From Psilocybe azurescens (taxonomy: Eukaryota > Basidiomycota > Agaricomycetes > Agaricales > Agrocybaceae): a stretch of DNA of 64,000 nucleotides. Of the stretch, positions 1 to 11,855 are shown piece after piece (position 1 is the first letter of the stretch; each line of letters opens with the position of its first letter). Below the pieces are notes generated by a model, which had not been told where the DNA came from, did no database searches, and saw only the letters and a list, made by a program, of their open reading frames with translations. Where the stretch lies: positions 57,347-121,346 of the forward strand of contig JAJIRX010000152.1 of NCBI GenBank assembly GCA_023853785.1, read 5' to 3'. A program made the translations under genes and the position numbers.

Positions 1-64
1 TACAGGGATGATGTGTATGTAGTGCAGTTTTGAGTTATTTTGCACTCGAATTCGGCAATGTTGA

Positions 65-645
65 CACTGCTGGCTGGGGACGTTTTAGGCACAGTAAATA
101 TGACTAAAATAGATGCATGCTTGTTAAAGTTTTGGTTGGGTTTACCGGCCCCGTAAATAACCAATAAATAAAAATATTATCACTTGCCAAAGTTCAGGCA
201 TATTTAGCCTTTTACCGAAATCTAACAGATGTTAATTGTTTCGTTTCACGATATTTGATGGCCGATAGAATTATGACGAAAGATAACAATTGTCCAAAAC
301 TCTGCTTCGAACAAAGGTTGCAAAAATAATAAATTTTATTTGAAAATTTTAAATTTTAATAAAATTTTCAAATAAAATTTATTATTTTTGCAACCTTTTG
401 TTCAGCTAGAGTTTTGGACAATTGTTATCTTTCGTCATAATTCTATCGGCCATCAAATATCGTGGAAACGAAACAATTAACATCTTGTTAGATTTCGGTA
501 AAAGGCTAAATATGCCTGAACTTTGGCAAGTGATAATATTTTTTATTTATTGGTTATTTACGGGCCGGTAAACCTAAACTTTTAACAAGCATGCATCTAT
601 TTTAGTCATATTTTACTGTGCCTAAAACGTCCCCAGCCAGCAGTG
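65..645. mobile_element. CACTA-type foldback element (non-autonomous)
   Basis: The left arm (65 to about 340) is repeated as its reverse complement in the right arm (about 350–645), leaving only about 10 unpaired bases at the centre. The ends read CACTG and CAGTG. A 3-bp duplication, TGA, flanks the element at 62–64 and 646–648. CACTA/CMC transposons are known for CACTA/CACTG ends and 3-bp target duplications, which is the basis for the call. There is no transposase frame, so mobility would need an enzyme in trans. The arms differ by a few substitutions and indels, for example around 310 and 400. A folded-back read artefact is the alternative, but the TSD and the arm differences argue against it. 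Confidence 0.75.
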
Positions 646-648
646 TGA

Positions 649-3360
649 TGAAAGACTGCCTGTAGCGACTGTGCCGGATCAACGTGTGCCAGCTCGTACC
701 CGGCGAAAAAGTCAATAGAGCACCATCAGACCTTTGTTCAGGCAACCTCCAACGTTTCAGTACTCGATCTTCCTTTTCTTCAATTTTATGACTTGCTTTA
801 TCATAGCACGTTCAGAAGCAAGTATTTGCGCGCATGTTTTATACTCGCGGTGTTATCTGAGACCCCAACCTCATGGACCCGTCTCACCGTGACATTCTAT
901 TTTTCCCATTGTCAACGCGAACACCAGAATTTTGGAGATACGACGACACTTACCAGTGCCCTTCCCCTAATGCAGGAGGGTATTCGCGTACCTGTATTCG
1001 TGAATATTATACCATATGAAGAAGGATAGGGTTTAAGCACGGTATGCCTCCCTACAAGCTACAGATAACTTGGCTTCCTATGACAGAACAGAACGATGGA
1101 AAAAATAATGAATTACAAGCATACCAGCTCCATGCAGCCAAGGATGTGAACGCGACCAAAATCTTTTAAAGACCCGGTAAGTAGTGATTGTGACTATAAC
1201 TACGATCCATTCCTTCTTCTATTCGATTCCCGCCTTCCCAAGCAGTTATCAAAACGATGTATTGTTTCATAATCTTGGAAGCGCATCTTGTTTTTATCTT
1301 GTACACATACTGACCACGCACTCGATCGCGCAGATTTCTACCAACACCGTGGGTGGAATGCCGCACTCTCCCTTGTTCAAATGTCTGCCGGGCCCTCTGG
1401 TGTCTCCATGTGCATCTCTGCCAAACCGAGCATGGTTCATCGGTATGAAGATCCCAGCTCAACACGCGCCACCTCTCTGAGCATGGGCGCCTTATAGGCC
1501 ACTACACAATCCCACCTTGACGAGCAAGGCTTCTATGTCGGGGACATTGAGGCGGCCAAGGTAGACGCTGTGAATATGCTTGAAAGCGTGTCATGTTTAT
1601 GAGGGGCTGGCTATTCTGAACCGGACGTCGAGAGTGCAGCTTGAATTTTATTTGAAGAGCTCGACGGAGTTGTTGAAGATAATGCTGGAGGGCGGATTCG
1701 AGGATAGGAATCGAAGCAGAGATTTAATGAGAGGATTGCATGGTTAAGGGTGTTGCTCGATGGGACCGTTAGGGAGTGCAGATGATAAAGCAGGAGGAGA
1801 TCGATATTGGTGAGCTAGGGTGAGCTGGGCTGGTTTAGCCTCAGCAAGACATCTATCATGCATGTAAAGGAGCATTTGACCCCGTGCATCTCTTTCTCTC
1901 CCTCACAAACCTGCTCTCTGGAGTCCATCCATTCCGTGCTGTAAGTTCGTGTGTCCGGCGGGGAGATCGAGCCGGTGTGTGAGAATTATGAGCTTTAAGG
2001 TGTATTGACGGCGATTTGAGGAGACAAGGGAGTTTTGGGGGCAAATCTTGAAGGGTTGGGGGTGATGGGGTGGAGATGATCAAGGAGGTGAAAGCCTGGC
2101 GTCACCAGGCTCACTGAGAGTCACGCGGAAAATGACAGGACCACGATATATCGATAGAACGACTGACTGGCTACAGGTGTGTACGGTGCATAAGGTCTAA
2201 GTCTAAGAGAGAAGTCGGTGTCGAAGGAATGGGTTGGGGATCACGGTCACGTGTACGTAAATGTAATAGATAAGATAATATGTAAAGGGGCTGTGGTAAG
2301 ACTGGGGCGCCAGGCTTACAGGAGGTTACAGAGAGTGAGATTAAGGACTAAGAGAAGGGAATTTTTGAAGGAGAGGGAGGGAGGTGGGTAAGGTTGAGAT
2401 TGAGGTATGTTTTGTATTGATTCGTCGTCGTTGGAAGCTGGGCCCTGCTGCACATGTTATTTTATACATGACTCTTTTTCTCTTCTTTCCTTTGTCCTGT
2501 TGATTATCTCTGAAACACTTTTAGATGAGCAGCAATGCACAAGTCTGCAACGCCACACAGCAAGCCAGAATAGTGCGTCCGAATCCTTGCCATTCCCCAT
2601 CGGCTGGTTTGAGATGAAGGGAGCAGAGATTGGGAGGGAAGCAGCTCAACGTAGCAGCTACTTCGAAACATCCCTAAACTCATGCCTCAAAACCCTGATA
2701 CAAATCTTACTGAACATAGCACGCGTACTGAGCATGAACGAGATGGAGATGGCGTTTTGAAACTGGTCCTGATTGTACTTGACATAACTATTCCCCAAGT
2801 CTGATCCGGATAGCATTCATCTTCCACGATCTAAGAAACCGATGAAAGAGGAGGCCAGTTTCCTGTATTATCTTCCGAGAAGAATGCCCCCATCGACTCA
2901 TATCCAAAATTGGTACTTCGAGGACGGCTTCTTCTTTGACGGTGTGCAGTGAGGACATGTAGATTCTGATTCTGTCGATGGCACAGAGCTAGGTAATCAG
3001 TTCTAGGGATGCCGAAAAGGAGGAGGGGCAGGAGGCAGGAGAGCTAAGAAGGGAAGAAAGCGAAAGCAAACAAATTAACCTCACGAGAATTGAAATTTTA
3101 GCCAACAGCTTTATTGGAACCCCGACGCTAGCGTCTATTACACAAAATAGCACGCTCTGTAACATAAGTGAGATGACGATGAGGGGGCTGCGACCATGAG
3201 TTGGACGATAAACAGGAGGTAGACGCCGGCGGCTGAATCGGAGGTTGGCTATGTAGACGATGGCTTGGCCAGGAGCGAGGCCGATAAAAAAGGCGAAGAC
3301 TAAGAAATTTTAGTAAGTGCATGTATGCGTGTAGGTCGGAGGAAGAAGGGGGTGTGTGGA
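649..3360. other. Anonymous DNA, no supported gene
   Basis: Several short open frames exist on both strands (for example 2407–2760 and 1184–1480), but none shows a recognisable domain, a paired overlapping exon or a signal peptide I can defend. From about 1520 to 2400 the plus strand is purine-rich. I see no tRNA, rRNA or transposon ends. Confidence 0.5.
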
Positions 3361-3370
3361 TGTGAGCATG

Positions 3371-3396
3371 ACACAACACAACACAACACAACACTC
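3371..3396. repeat. Short ACACA microsatellite
   Basis: About five tandem copies of a five-base ACACA-type unit. It is a simple repeat with no visible coding role. Confidence 0.7.
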
Positions 3397-3399
3397 ACG

Positions 3400-5230
3400 T
3401 TTCGCGATGTGATATCAGGCATCTTACTGAACTCCATGACCGCTCCACGGTTAGAGGCGAGCATTCTTTATCCAGAAGAGTGGGTAAGCGGAGGAGGAGG
3501 CGATACCGTGGAGCTCGCAAGTACGCTAGGAAGATATGGAGAGTTACCGTCGTCCATAATACCTGTCAGTTGAATGTGACCTCTTGAGGTTGAGATAAGT
3601 AATTGATAAGAAAAGGCGCATATGTAATGTTACATGGTAAACTCTAAATATACACACGTATCTCCCGAAAGCGGTATGTACCTGTGATGTATCAATGATA
3701 CCATTGATCATGTTCCACTGGTTGTTCTTGCGAGGTGGTGGTAAGCATATACATCGACATTACTTGTTCAAAATCAAAGCTTGATCATTGGACGTATTAG
3801 ATTTCGTTGTAATGAATATAAATTGACGATACTGGCTGAGCAGCTCGCTTGTTGATATTAATGCCAGTGGCTGGTCTCACTTCTTCAATCAAAGCGTTCT
3901 GACTCACTGAACATCGTAAAGGGCAAAAACAAGATGGGGAGATTCTTGGGTTAACATGATCCGCGAGTCGCAATGGCTACATCTCTTATAAGTTATAAAT
4001 GCGGCAACGCCCAACACGAATCAATCGATGGGACAAACATTTCTAAAGTCTAAGAAGATCGATATCGCGAGTGAATCGGAGCTCACGAGGAGTATCATGA
4101 GGCTGATTTAAAAACCTTCAGTCGTGGATTTATCAGTCGTAATAGAAGCCAGTCGAGCTTTTAAAAAAATTACGGATGGTAAGGTGGAGTCGAAGCATTT
4201 ATCCACTGCTGCAGATTCAGTACACAAAGTTAAATATAGATATCAACTCGTGAATCATTGGAAAGGACAGAGCAATAGTCCAAATTATCATGATTTAATA
4301 ATTAGTCCTCCGCGAGCTTTCAGCCGCTGCACACACATCGTGGTGGTGGCACGCCCTCGATGCAAAATTAAACAAAGGCAACCCGACATAAATTTGTCTC
4401 CATTCTGTAATGAGATATTTAAAATTGAACAAAAACATTTGCACATGCGTCAGTACAAAGCGCCCAGCTGTCATGGAATAGCGTCGAAAGAACTCTTGCG
4501 GGCGACTTGTAAATATTTCGGCCGTCGGCATCTGCTTTGCATTTGCCCCGCGGCTTATTTAAACTCAGATAGTTCTTCACGATTTGTCCGTCATAGACAG
4601 GCCGGTAAGCGGTGCAGGCTGTGCGTCGTTTTTTCATGGCGGTCATGTTGATCTCGTTTGTTTCATGCTAGGACTAACATGGGCAATATCCTGGCAGAAA
4701 CTTAGACCCTATTGAGAGCGCAAGATGCCTGCACTTCAAGAACGAGAACGATCCGTCGCTGCCTTCTCATGAAATCGTCTCTGTTGCTTCAACACCTGAA
4801 TAGAGCTTCAACTGCAAGCACATCTCGCTGCTCGGCCTCTACATCAACCGGGTATTTGAATTTTGGCTGCTCTGTGTGACGGAAAAACTTAAAAATCAAT
4901 CCTTTCTCATAATCAAATCAGAATCGTTTGTCAGATGGACTCTGAAGACGAAGTCAGAAGCAGTCCAGTCTCTCATAGACAGCATTCGATATAATGTGAA
5001 CATGAGTGTGCGTGATGTTCATGATTATATGAAAATGGCATAAACCAGCACAAAGCTACCATCGGACTGACGCACACGATGTACTTCTCCCACTCACTCT
5101 CCCATAGACGCATCATCAGCGCCGGGGCCGCAGTACAGAAAATTTGACTCATATATTCACCGTTGCAGCTTGACACAGAAGTTTAAATATGGTATATCAA
5201 TGCAAGATAATAAAAAACCAGTGAATAAAC
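3400..5230. other. Anonymous DNA, no supported gene
   Basis: An open frame of 175 codons lies at 4124–4651 (+), but it opens with GTG, has no known domain and is overlapped by minus-strand frames of similar length. I regard it as chance. Nothing else is recognisable up to the end of the NACHT gene on the minus strand. Confidence 0.45.
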
Positions 5231-5233
5231 TGA

Positions 5234-7880
5234 CTACTGAGGTGCTATGTGAGTACAAAAAGATGCGTCAAGATGAAAGACTCCGTCTACTCTGAAACCT
5301 TCCTCAGCAATCTCTATTGTAGGCCATAGTCCAGGCATCCACTGTTTCCAGTCGATGAGAATTCTGAACCCTTCAGGAATAAATCCCGTGTACCTCACTA
5401 AATAGTTGCTGACCGTGTAAAACATGGTTTGTAACCTGCTGTATATCTTCTTATCCGGCCATCCCAGAAAAAGGTTAGACTCCCGTGGCTAAGTAAATTT
5501 ATCAGCGTGTCCGAATATTTAGCCCTCGGCAAGATGGATGTGAGGGCATCCCAGACAAGGCCCCATCCCGCTGATTGTATCAGTATCTTCCTCTCGTCCC
5601 ATTGTCTGACCGCAAATGTTACAGCAAACTCTGCGGCCATGATATAAGTTGATTCATTCACGGCATAATTCCCCGCTCGCTGTGGATCGCCCAGGAACTC
5701 CGATAAAATGCCTATGTATTCGCGGTCAAAAGATATATCTTTGTACCACGGGTAATTCCTATCGAAAATCCCAGTGTGGAAATGTCCCCCACCAAAAGGC
5801 AGAATGGCACACAAGGCCAAGACACTGATAAAGGAGAAGAGGGTAGAGCATGAATTATTGCACAACAGAGATGGTGTTCTGCCGAAAAAAAAGAAAAAAT
5901 GGGATAACCGATTACTTTCACAAGACAACACGCAGTCCAGAAGGCCGTTTCAGGGCTCTTGGATTCAGAAACAAGTATCAGGTCGTCACGCATTATATGG
6001 TCCCAGATACCTCGATGATGGAGATAGAGCTCTCGGGTGTTTAAGAAATCCTTTATAGACGTCAACAAAAGTAATCAACGGTACCTGGACACAATTAACT
6101 CACCGAAGTTTGCAGAAATTTAAAAAATTTGTGAGACCCCTGCTAACGGTAAACCCATTGACACCAGGTGAAACCCAGGGCACTGCGACGCATTTCTTCA
6201 AGGATTGAACATAGGACACGCTCATTACCTCTTCGCGAAGAGTGAAATTTCGAAGCAGATCTCCTGATTTTTGAAGATGAGCGACGAGGGAGTTGAGTGC
6301 CACCGTCAAATTGTGTACTTGTGGTTGAAATATGACTCGAGAAATGTCAACTCCTGTATATATATATGATGTTTTCAACTCATGAGCTCAAGTTTAACAG
6401 CTTCTGGATAGCTATAGCTGTACGAAGACTGACCTGAAATCCAAAATGAGTTGATATGAGCCATACAGAGACGGGCTGCTTCCTCATGCATCGTACAGGG
6501 GTCAATAAAGAATTGCCGGGATCGCGTTGAATCAAAGAGGAAGTCCCGGAATGACGCATGGAAGAACTTGATCGGTCTTTCCTCGTCTGAGGCATCCAAT
6601 ACCGAGGGTAAGTCGAGAAACAAAAGTTGTAGACTCCCCGATCCGAGAAACATAAACCTTTCTAGCTGTTTGACAAGAGGAGAGTCCATAACCAGCGATA
6701 TACCCAAGACACGTAGCACCATTGTAATGTCTTCCACACCAGACATAATATTAAGGTAGAGTGTATCGAGCTCTGCGTATGGCCTATCGTTTTGGACCGG
6801 AAGAAGGTTGTGAATAACTTTGAGGCGATAAAAGGGGTTGTGTCGTGGGGAGGACACATATCGGATCACAGTGGCAGCATATATGAACTGCCCAGATGAT
6901 TTACTGACCAATTTAGCGATGTCTTCTTCAGATTGCCATGAGTCCGGAAGGTGAGTCCGCATAATATGGTTCTTTTGTATATCACGAATTGAGGCTGTCA
7001 GGTATAGCCTAATATCCTGGTCCGGCTGATACGTGTCGTCGAGCGCGAGACGAAAAGTTAGATTGCTGAGGTAGGCGCTTGAGAATGAATTTGACAGATG
7101 GTGCTCTGGTCGACTGGCAATGAGAAATATAAAGGGAAGAGTTGAATGACGATATTTGAGTGCATTTGAGATGGTATTCAAATGGTGCTCTGAACATCCG
7201 AGCCTGTGCATTCGTCCAGACCATCAATGATGAACATATATGGGAAAGCATTATCAGACGTGAAGAGACCAGTAAAAGATAGCTGAAGAAGTGGGTCGAG
7301 GATCAAGGTTTGGAATTGCGTTTCAAAATTGAGCTGAAATATAGCCGGATCGTTGTCGATAGCTGCTTCAATTATTGGTCTAGATTTAGGTATCCGTAAC
7401 CACACCTGATATGCCAACGTCACCACGAGCGCTTTTTCGGTGTTTCTTCTGGGATCTGACCTGGAGAAAAAAAGCTTGCAAGAAGGCCGTTAATCTCGAA
7501 GCATTGCTCTGCAAAGGTCTGAGCAATGGAAGATTTTCCTGCACCCGCAGGACCATAAAGCCACAGAACGAACATATCCCAACTAAGCTTTCCAATGAAC
7601 CAATCCATGAGTCGTTGAAGGACAGCGGTACGTGTATTTGGGTGGCATCGGGGAGGATTGAAACGTTCTCCCGAATTGTGGACCGCCCCGAGAGATGCAG
7701 CTTCATGAAGTTTCTCCATTGCTATGGACATCAAATGAGAAGTTTGAATTGTAGGTGGAGAGGAGCACATGCGCAACGTACCACTCTTTTGGCATTTTGA
7801 ATACTGATTGATGGACCACTATGGTAGTGGTCAGTGAATGTCCCTCCAGATATCAGGACATTGCTTGTATTTCTAAACAT
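5234..7880 (-). pseudogene. NACHT NTPase (NLR-like), copy A, frameshifted
   Basis: This is a fungal NLR-like P-loop NTPase; such proteins are thought to act in self/non-self or immune sensing. The first exon starts at ATG 7880 with the MF..N...ISGG.F signature common at the start of basidiomycete NACHT proteins. An intron follows, then SGERF, CHPNTR and an intact Walker A (GPAGAGKSS, 7531–7554). Walker B (IDGLDEC) is near 7220, and the KSSGQFIYAATVIRYVSS sensor region is near 6870. Downstream are at least two more exons with a hydrophobic stretch (about 5780–5900) and a ~170-residue C-terminal region shared with the copies at 24426 and 25907. I see no WD40, TPR or ankyrin repeats. The frame breaks by one base at the A-run 7467–7473, near 7195, and near 5430. 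The first two lie in homopolymers, so they may be base-calling errors rather than true lesions. Confidence 0.85.
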
Positions 7881-8368
7881 TGTCCAGGCAGCTGGGATGC
7901 GTTGTGACGAATTCAAAACGATGTGGGTTTGTTGACCGGCCTCTGCAGAAAGAAGTACGATGAAAGAGGTCTGGAGAGGCAGTGAGTCATTAAGAATGAT
8001 CGAACGACGTTTAAATACGGGTGCATTCAAGCTGTGCTTCATGATCACAGCCTGTCATATTTTGGCGTTGACCATAATACCACGACTCACATTGAAAAAC
8101 AGTACCACAATAAAAGCAGGGTTATTATATGTACTACGGATTGTGGACTATCTCAATTAAAGTATAGCCAAAGCGGCAATAGGAAAGCAGTCCACTCAAT
8201 TTTCAAGCTCAGCGGCGCAACATCAATTTAACTGCGGCCACATTCCGATACATTCCAATTACCTATCAGATTCGTTTGTCAGACAACTGCCAAAGTTGGA
8301 AGCAGGCTTGACAAGAATAGATTTTAAGAGTCATCCTCTGGAAATACTACAAGACAATTTTACTTTTC
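7881..8368. other. Spacer between NACHT copy A and the Cys-rich gene
   Basis: This 488-base stretch lies upstream of the NACHT gene and downstream of the secreted-protein gene, both on the minus strand. It presumably holds the terminator of one and the promoter of the other. No motif is distinct enough to call. Confidence 0.4.
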
Positions 8369-8656
8369 CTATGCAACGCTGTCCCTGCAGCAGGCCCAGC
8401 ACTCTCCAAACTTATGTGCTGACCAGCCTCGTGCGCAGCTATGCGGGAAAGAGCCGCACTCTCTCGAGCAGATTGTAGGCAGGCAGCAGCCCCAGCATCC
8501 TGGACCACCTAGTGGAGCTTCGCCGGGAGGACATTGTGGCCGGACAAGGCGGCATTCCAGGGTGCATGGACGAACGCTTGCTTGGGGTTCCGCCTGCACG
8601 CTTGTTGCGAAAGAGGCGAAGAAGAGAACGGTCGCAAGGGTTGATTGTAACATCAT
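8369..8656 (-). CDS. Small secreted protein, two six-cysteine modules
   Basis: An uninterrupted frame of 95 codons starts at ATG 8656 and stops at TAG 8369. Residues 1–22 form a signal peptide (a hydrophobic LATVLFFASFATSV core and a VQA cleavage site), so export is likely. The mature part has 12 cysteines at 31, 35, 42, 54, 57, 58 and 63, 67, 74, 86, 89, 90. Both halves have the spacing C-x3-C-x6-C-x11-C-x2-C-C, offset by exactly 32 residues, and share an R/E-rich first loop, GxCW and a terminal CC. This looks like an internal module duplication held together by disulphides. An effector, antimicrobial peptide or surface protein are all possible; I do not recognise the family. The frame is intact, unlike nearly every other gene here, which suggests it is functional. 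It lies about 490 bases upstream of NACHT copy A on the same strand. Confidence 0.75.
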   Translation of the reverse strand: MMLQSTLATVLFFASFATSVQAEPQASVRPCTLECRLVRPQCPPGEAPLGGPGCWGCCLPTICSRECGSFPHSCARGWSAHKFGECWACCRDSVA

Positions 8657-10374
8657 TGTGAAGATATTGATTTCTCTTGAGAATGCATTGAAGTTAATTT
8701 TTGGAGATTTAATGGGCTGTGGTCAGGATATCTTACTTTTTATCGACGTCGAAGTGTAAGTAAGTGGACTCTGTTATCACCCGGAGAAGAGGAGATACCA
8801 GTAAGAACAGGTTCATCGCAGAAGAGTAATATCAGCTTACCGATGAACGTAGACGATGAGTTACTGAAGAACCGTTATTATCATGGGGGCTTTTAAACCT
8901 TTTGAGATGGTTATAATGCCATGGATAATTTTAGCAGCAGTCCACCTGCGGCTTGTAAGTCGGCATCGTAGGCTGAGTGCCAGAATCAAAAATATGGTTC
9001 CCAGAGTCTAAACTAATTATTAGTTCGAATATACCCCAGCGGCTGGCGTTGGACTATATTCAATAGTTCAGATGGGTTTTAAAGGCACCACATCGATACA
9101 GGCCATCCTCAAGCCTACTTTCGTAGTCTGTTGATTTCTATCAGAGTCCCCAATAGTACCTGCACCAAAATTAAGCTTTTGACATTGGGATACCATTCAA
9201 CGAGCTATATATGCACTAGCCAACACGGAGAACCAATCAAAGATTATTGGAAATGGTAAAAAAAAACACCTCCAGTAGCCCTCTACTGGGCAAACAGGCG
9301 TCCCCAACAAGCAAAATTTTGCATTGGAGCGCAGCGTCCCCAGCACTCGTAGGGCGCCATGGTCGCTCTATCCGATAGCCCGCAGAATACATGAGCTTCT
9401 CGAGGCGACTGACTATGTTAGTGCATGCTAGTAGGTAGTAAGAAGGATATGAAGAGAATATGGAATGGCTAGACGGATGGTATGCTCATCTTCGTGATGT
9501 CGTGTGAGTAGCTGGGTCGTTTGAGATGATTAGCACAATACGATACAATTACACACATTGGCTTACTTTAGACAATGCACCTGCTGACCTAGTGCTTAAC
9601 GGAGTTCCAGACAACGCGGCACTTATTTTGCTCCTGTAGACTCTAGAGCACCGGGAGATGAACCAAGTGAGAGAAGAACGGCAGGTGTTAAAGAGGGGCA
9701 TGTGACTATGTAGCGACGGCGATGAAGCTAACACTAACTGTACATCAGTGTCCTATATACGCAAACGTGGGTTGAGAAGATGTGCACTGAGGAATATGCC
9801 GAATGATGATGCCAGTGCGCGGCGCCTCTGCGCAGGTAGAAGATAGCAGACAGCAGAACCGAAGGCTCAGAACTAGAAGTCCGAGGCGGCAGCTGTGTAT
9901 GATTGTCATGCCAGGAAATGCGTACAATAAGGCGACCTCCTTTTAATCGACAAATTCATCAATGCGCACTGAAGGCAACTATCTCCTGCAGCATGCAGGC
10001 AAGGTTCAGGGCGGATAAATGGAATGCAATGTAGAATGAGATCGTTTATTCGACGTGGCATTCTCAGCATGAGTAGAGTAGCACCTGCTGGAATTTCCAT
10101 GACGGGGTATATAGCTGCTCATAATTAAGCAAACATAGATATTGGAATTCCCAGGTCGGATCGAGGTATACGACGGCTCTCGATCGTCATATCGATCTCG
10201 TTCGAAATGCGTACGAGTACGATGGATGGGGCGAATATGAATGCTGTGTGAAGAAGACCCTCGAAGGGCTGCTTGTTTTGGCGTACGCATACACATGTAC
10301 GTTGTTGTTCAGTGGGATGAGTTTGGAAACAGGAGACAGGAGGATCCCAGCACAGAGAAACGCCAGAGTGTCTC
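8657..10374. other. Anonymous DNA, no supported gene
   Basis: Only short frames occur. One at 9745–9927 (−) starts with a hydrophobic stretch that could be a signal peptide, but it ends after 60 codons with no supporting exon. No transposon ends are seen. Confidence 0.4.
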
Positions 10375-10555
10375 GACGCATGGTTCTGGCCGACTTTCAT
10401 CCACCGGCGCACATGCAGGAACGTGCGAATGGAGATCGTACTGCGTAGTCGTATTGGTGAGGGCAGAGGTCCGTTATGAGGAGGAGAAGATCGGGCGGGA
10501 GTCAGAACGACTTGCGGTTGTGTCTCCGATGACGCAAGCTTTGTCTTTTAGGTGA
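10375..10555 (+). repeat. Diverged direct repeat, first copy
   Basis: This segment matches 11130–11310 in the same order: GCATGGTTCT, GTGCGAATGGA, GAGGAGGAGAAGATCGG, and then ATGACGCAAGCTTTG near the end. Divergence is considerable, with indels. Function is unknown; open frames in the two copies do not agree, so coding is unlikely. Confidence 0.5.
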
Positions 10556-11129
10556 GTAAGATGGATAATTGTCGTAACAACGGGATAAATGCAGGGGCGA
10601 CCATAGAGAGAAAGAGTCTGCGTCCGTGTCTGTGCGTGCATGTGTGTCACTCGAGCTAGAAAAAGTTGAGACAAGTCTGAGCGAGACGAAACGGGTTTAA
10701 CTTGTGGCAGGAAACACATACAATCAAATTTTTGAAACGACCTTCAATCACCCTTTCGAGCAATTGAAAGATAGTCCCTGAAGTCGTCTATTGCATATAT
10801 ATATCATACATAGATATGGAGAGCTCCAGGTCTGATGGATTTAAGAGTGGTCGCTTTATTTATTTGATGTGGTGTATGTATGCGTATCGCTCCGTGAACG
10901 AAGTTTCAGGGATAAGGAGATATAGGTGTGGGGAGGACTGACGTAGATCAAAATGAATACTGTGAACTGAACATCGCGGGAGAAAGAAGTCATCTTGAAG
11001 TTGGGAACCCATACTAGAGGTAAATGTGAGAGATGAGGTGCAGTTGTGTTGCTACGTGTTGGACAATACGCAAGGCGCAAAGCCACGAGTGAAGACAGAT
11101 TGTTCAAAAATACAGGAGTATCGGTTTCT

Positions 11130-11310
11130 CGAGACATGGTTCTCGCCGATTGCGTTCACTATATCTGCTGAAATCTGCGAATGGAAGACGCGTATAAAGC
11201 TGGGCGGGGTAGAGTCGAGTCATGAGGAGAGAAGATCGGAAGGGCGGCAGCTCGACTCTACGTTGTTCCCCCCGACGATGCAAGCTTTGCCCTTTAGTTA
11301 TACAGTAGCC
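11130..11310 (+). repeat. Diverged direct repeat, second copy
   Basis: Partner of 10375–10555, about 755 bases downstream. Shared blocks include ACATGGTTCT, CTGCGAATGGA, AGGAGAGAAGATCGG and GACGATGCAAGCTTTG. Confidence 0.5.
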
Positions 11311-11428
11311 TAATTTGCAGGTGCGCATTTGAGAGGGTAGAGAACAAATCGTGAGGTATGTCGACGACGAGAGATCTCAAGCATTTGAAGGACCCATTAT
11401 CAAGGATAATTTAATCTGGAGTCTCTTC

Positions 11429-11760
11429 CTATGGGCCTCCAAGTGATTTCATGAGAACCACAGACCGATGGATAGTGTGCATTTGATCGATATCACGAAG
11501 AAGAACATCAGAGCCGTTATCTCGAGAAAGGCAATCCAGAAAAAGTGAAAGAGATAATCCTAAAAATTTGAGCCTGGTAAAATTAGTGGATTTGGGGGTA
11601 TCAACAACCGAGAGCAAGAGAATCGAGCGAAGGAGAAATTGAAAACACAAAGTCAAGTGGGAAGTTGCAACGAGCAGGTATGGCGACCGAGCCGAGTATT
11701 TGGCTACAACGCGTGACGCAAACAAAAGAAAGGGACGTGTCGTGCTTATGTAAACTGCCA
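11429..11760 (-). repeat. Inverted flank of SEC61, exon-like segment (copy 1)
   Basis: Read on the minus strand, this matches 14285–14640 on the plus strand. It therefore forms a diverged inverted repeat around SEC61. It contains an acceptor-like block (ACCAGGCTCAAAT…AG) followed by a short frame. That frame ends in a hydrophobic tail TALMFFFVIS…SIGLWFS and a stop, and the same tail appears in the plus-strand copy. It could be the last exon of a membrane protein or a non-coding flank duplicated with the gene. No family is recognised. Confidence 0.5.
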
Positions 11761-11855
11761 CGTCTGGAAAAGTGGTGAGGTGGCGAGTGATCTGTGTTGT
11801 CCGCCAAATCACTTCTCTTTTCTTTACTTTCACCATCCCCCGCGTTGAATTCAAC

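Noticed and set aside
2407..2760. 117-codon open frame with ATG start
   Set aside because: No recognisable domain and no splice-linked neighbours; composition looks like chance.
4124..4651. 175-codon open frame on the plus strand
   Set aside because: It opens with GTG, has no early ATG, no domain and overlapping minus-strand frames of similar length.
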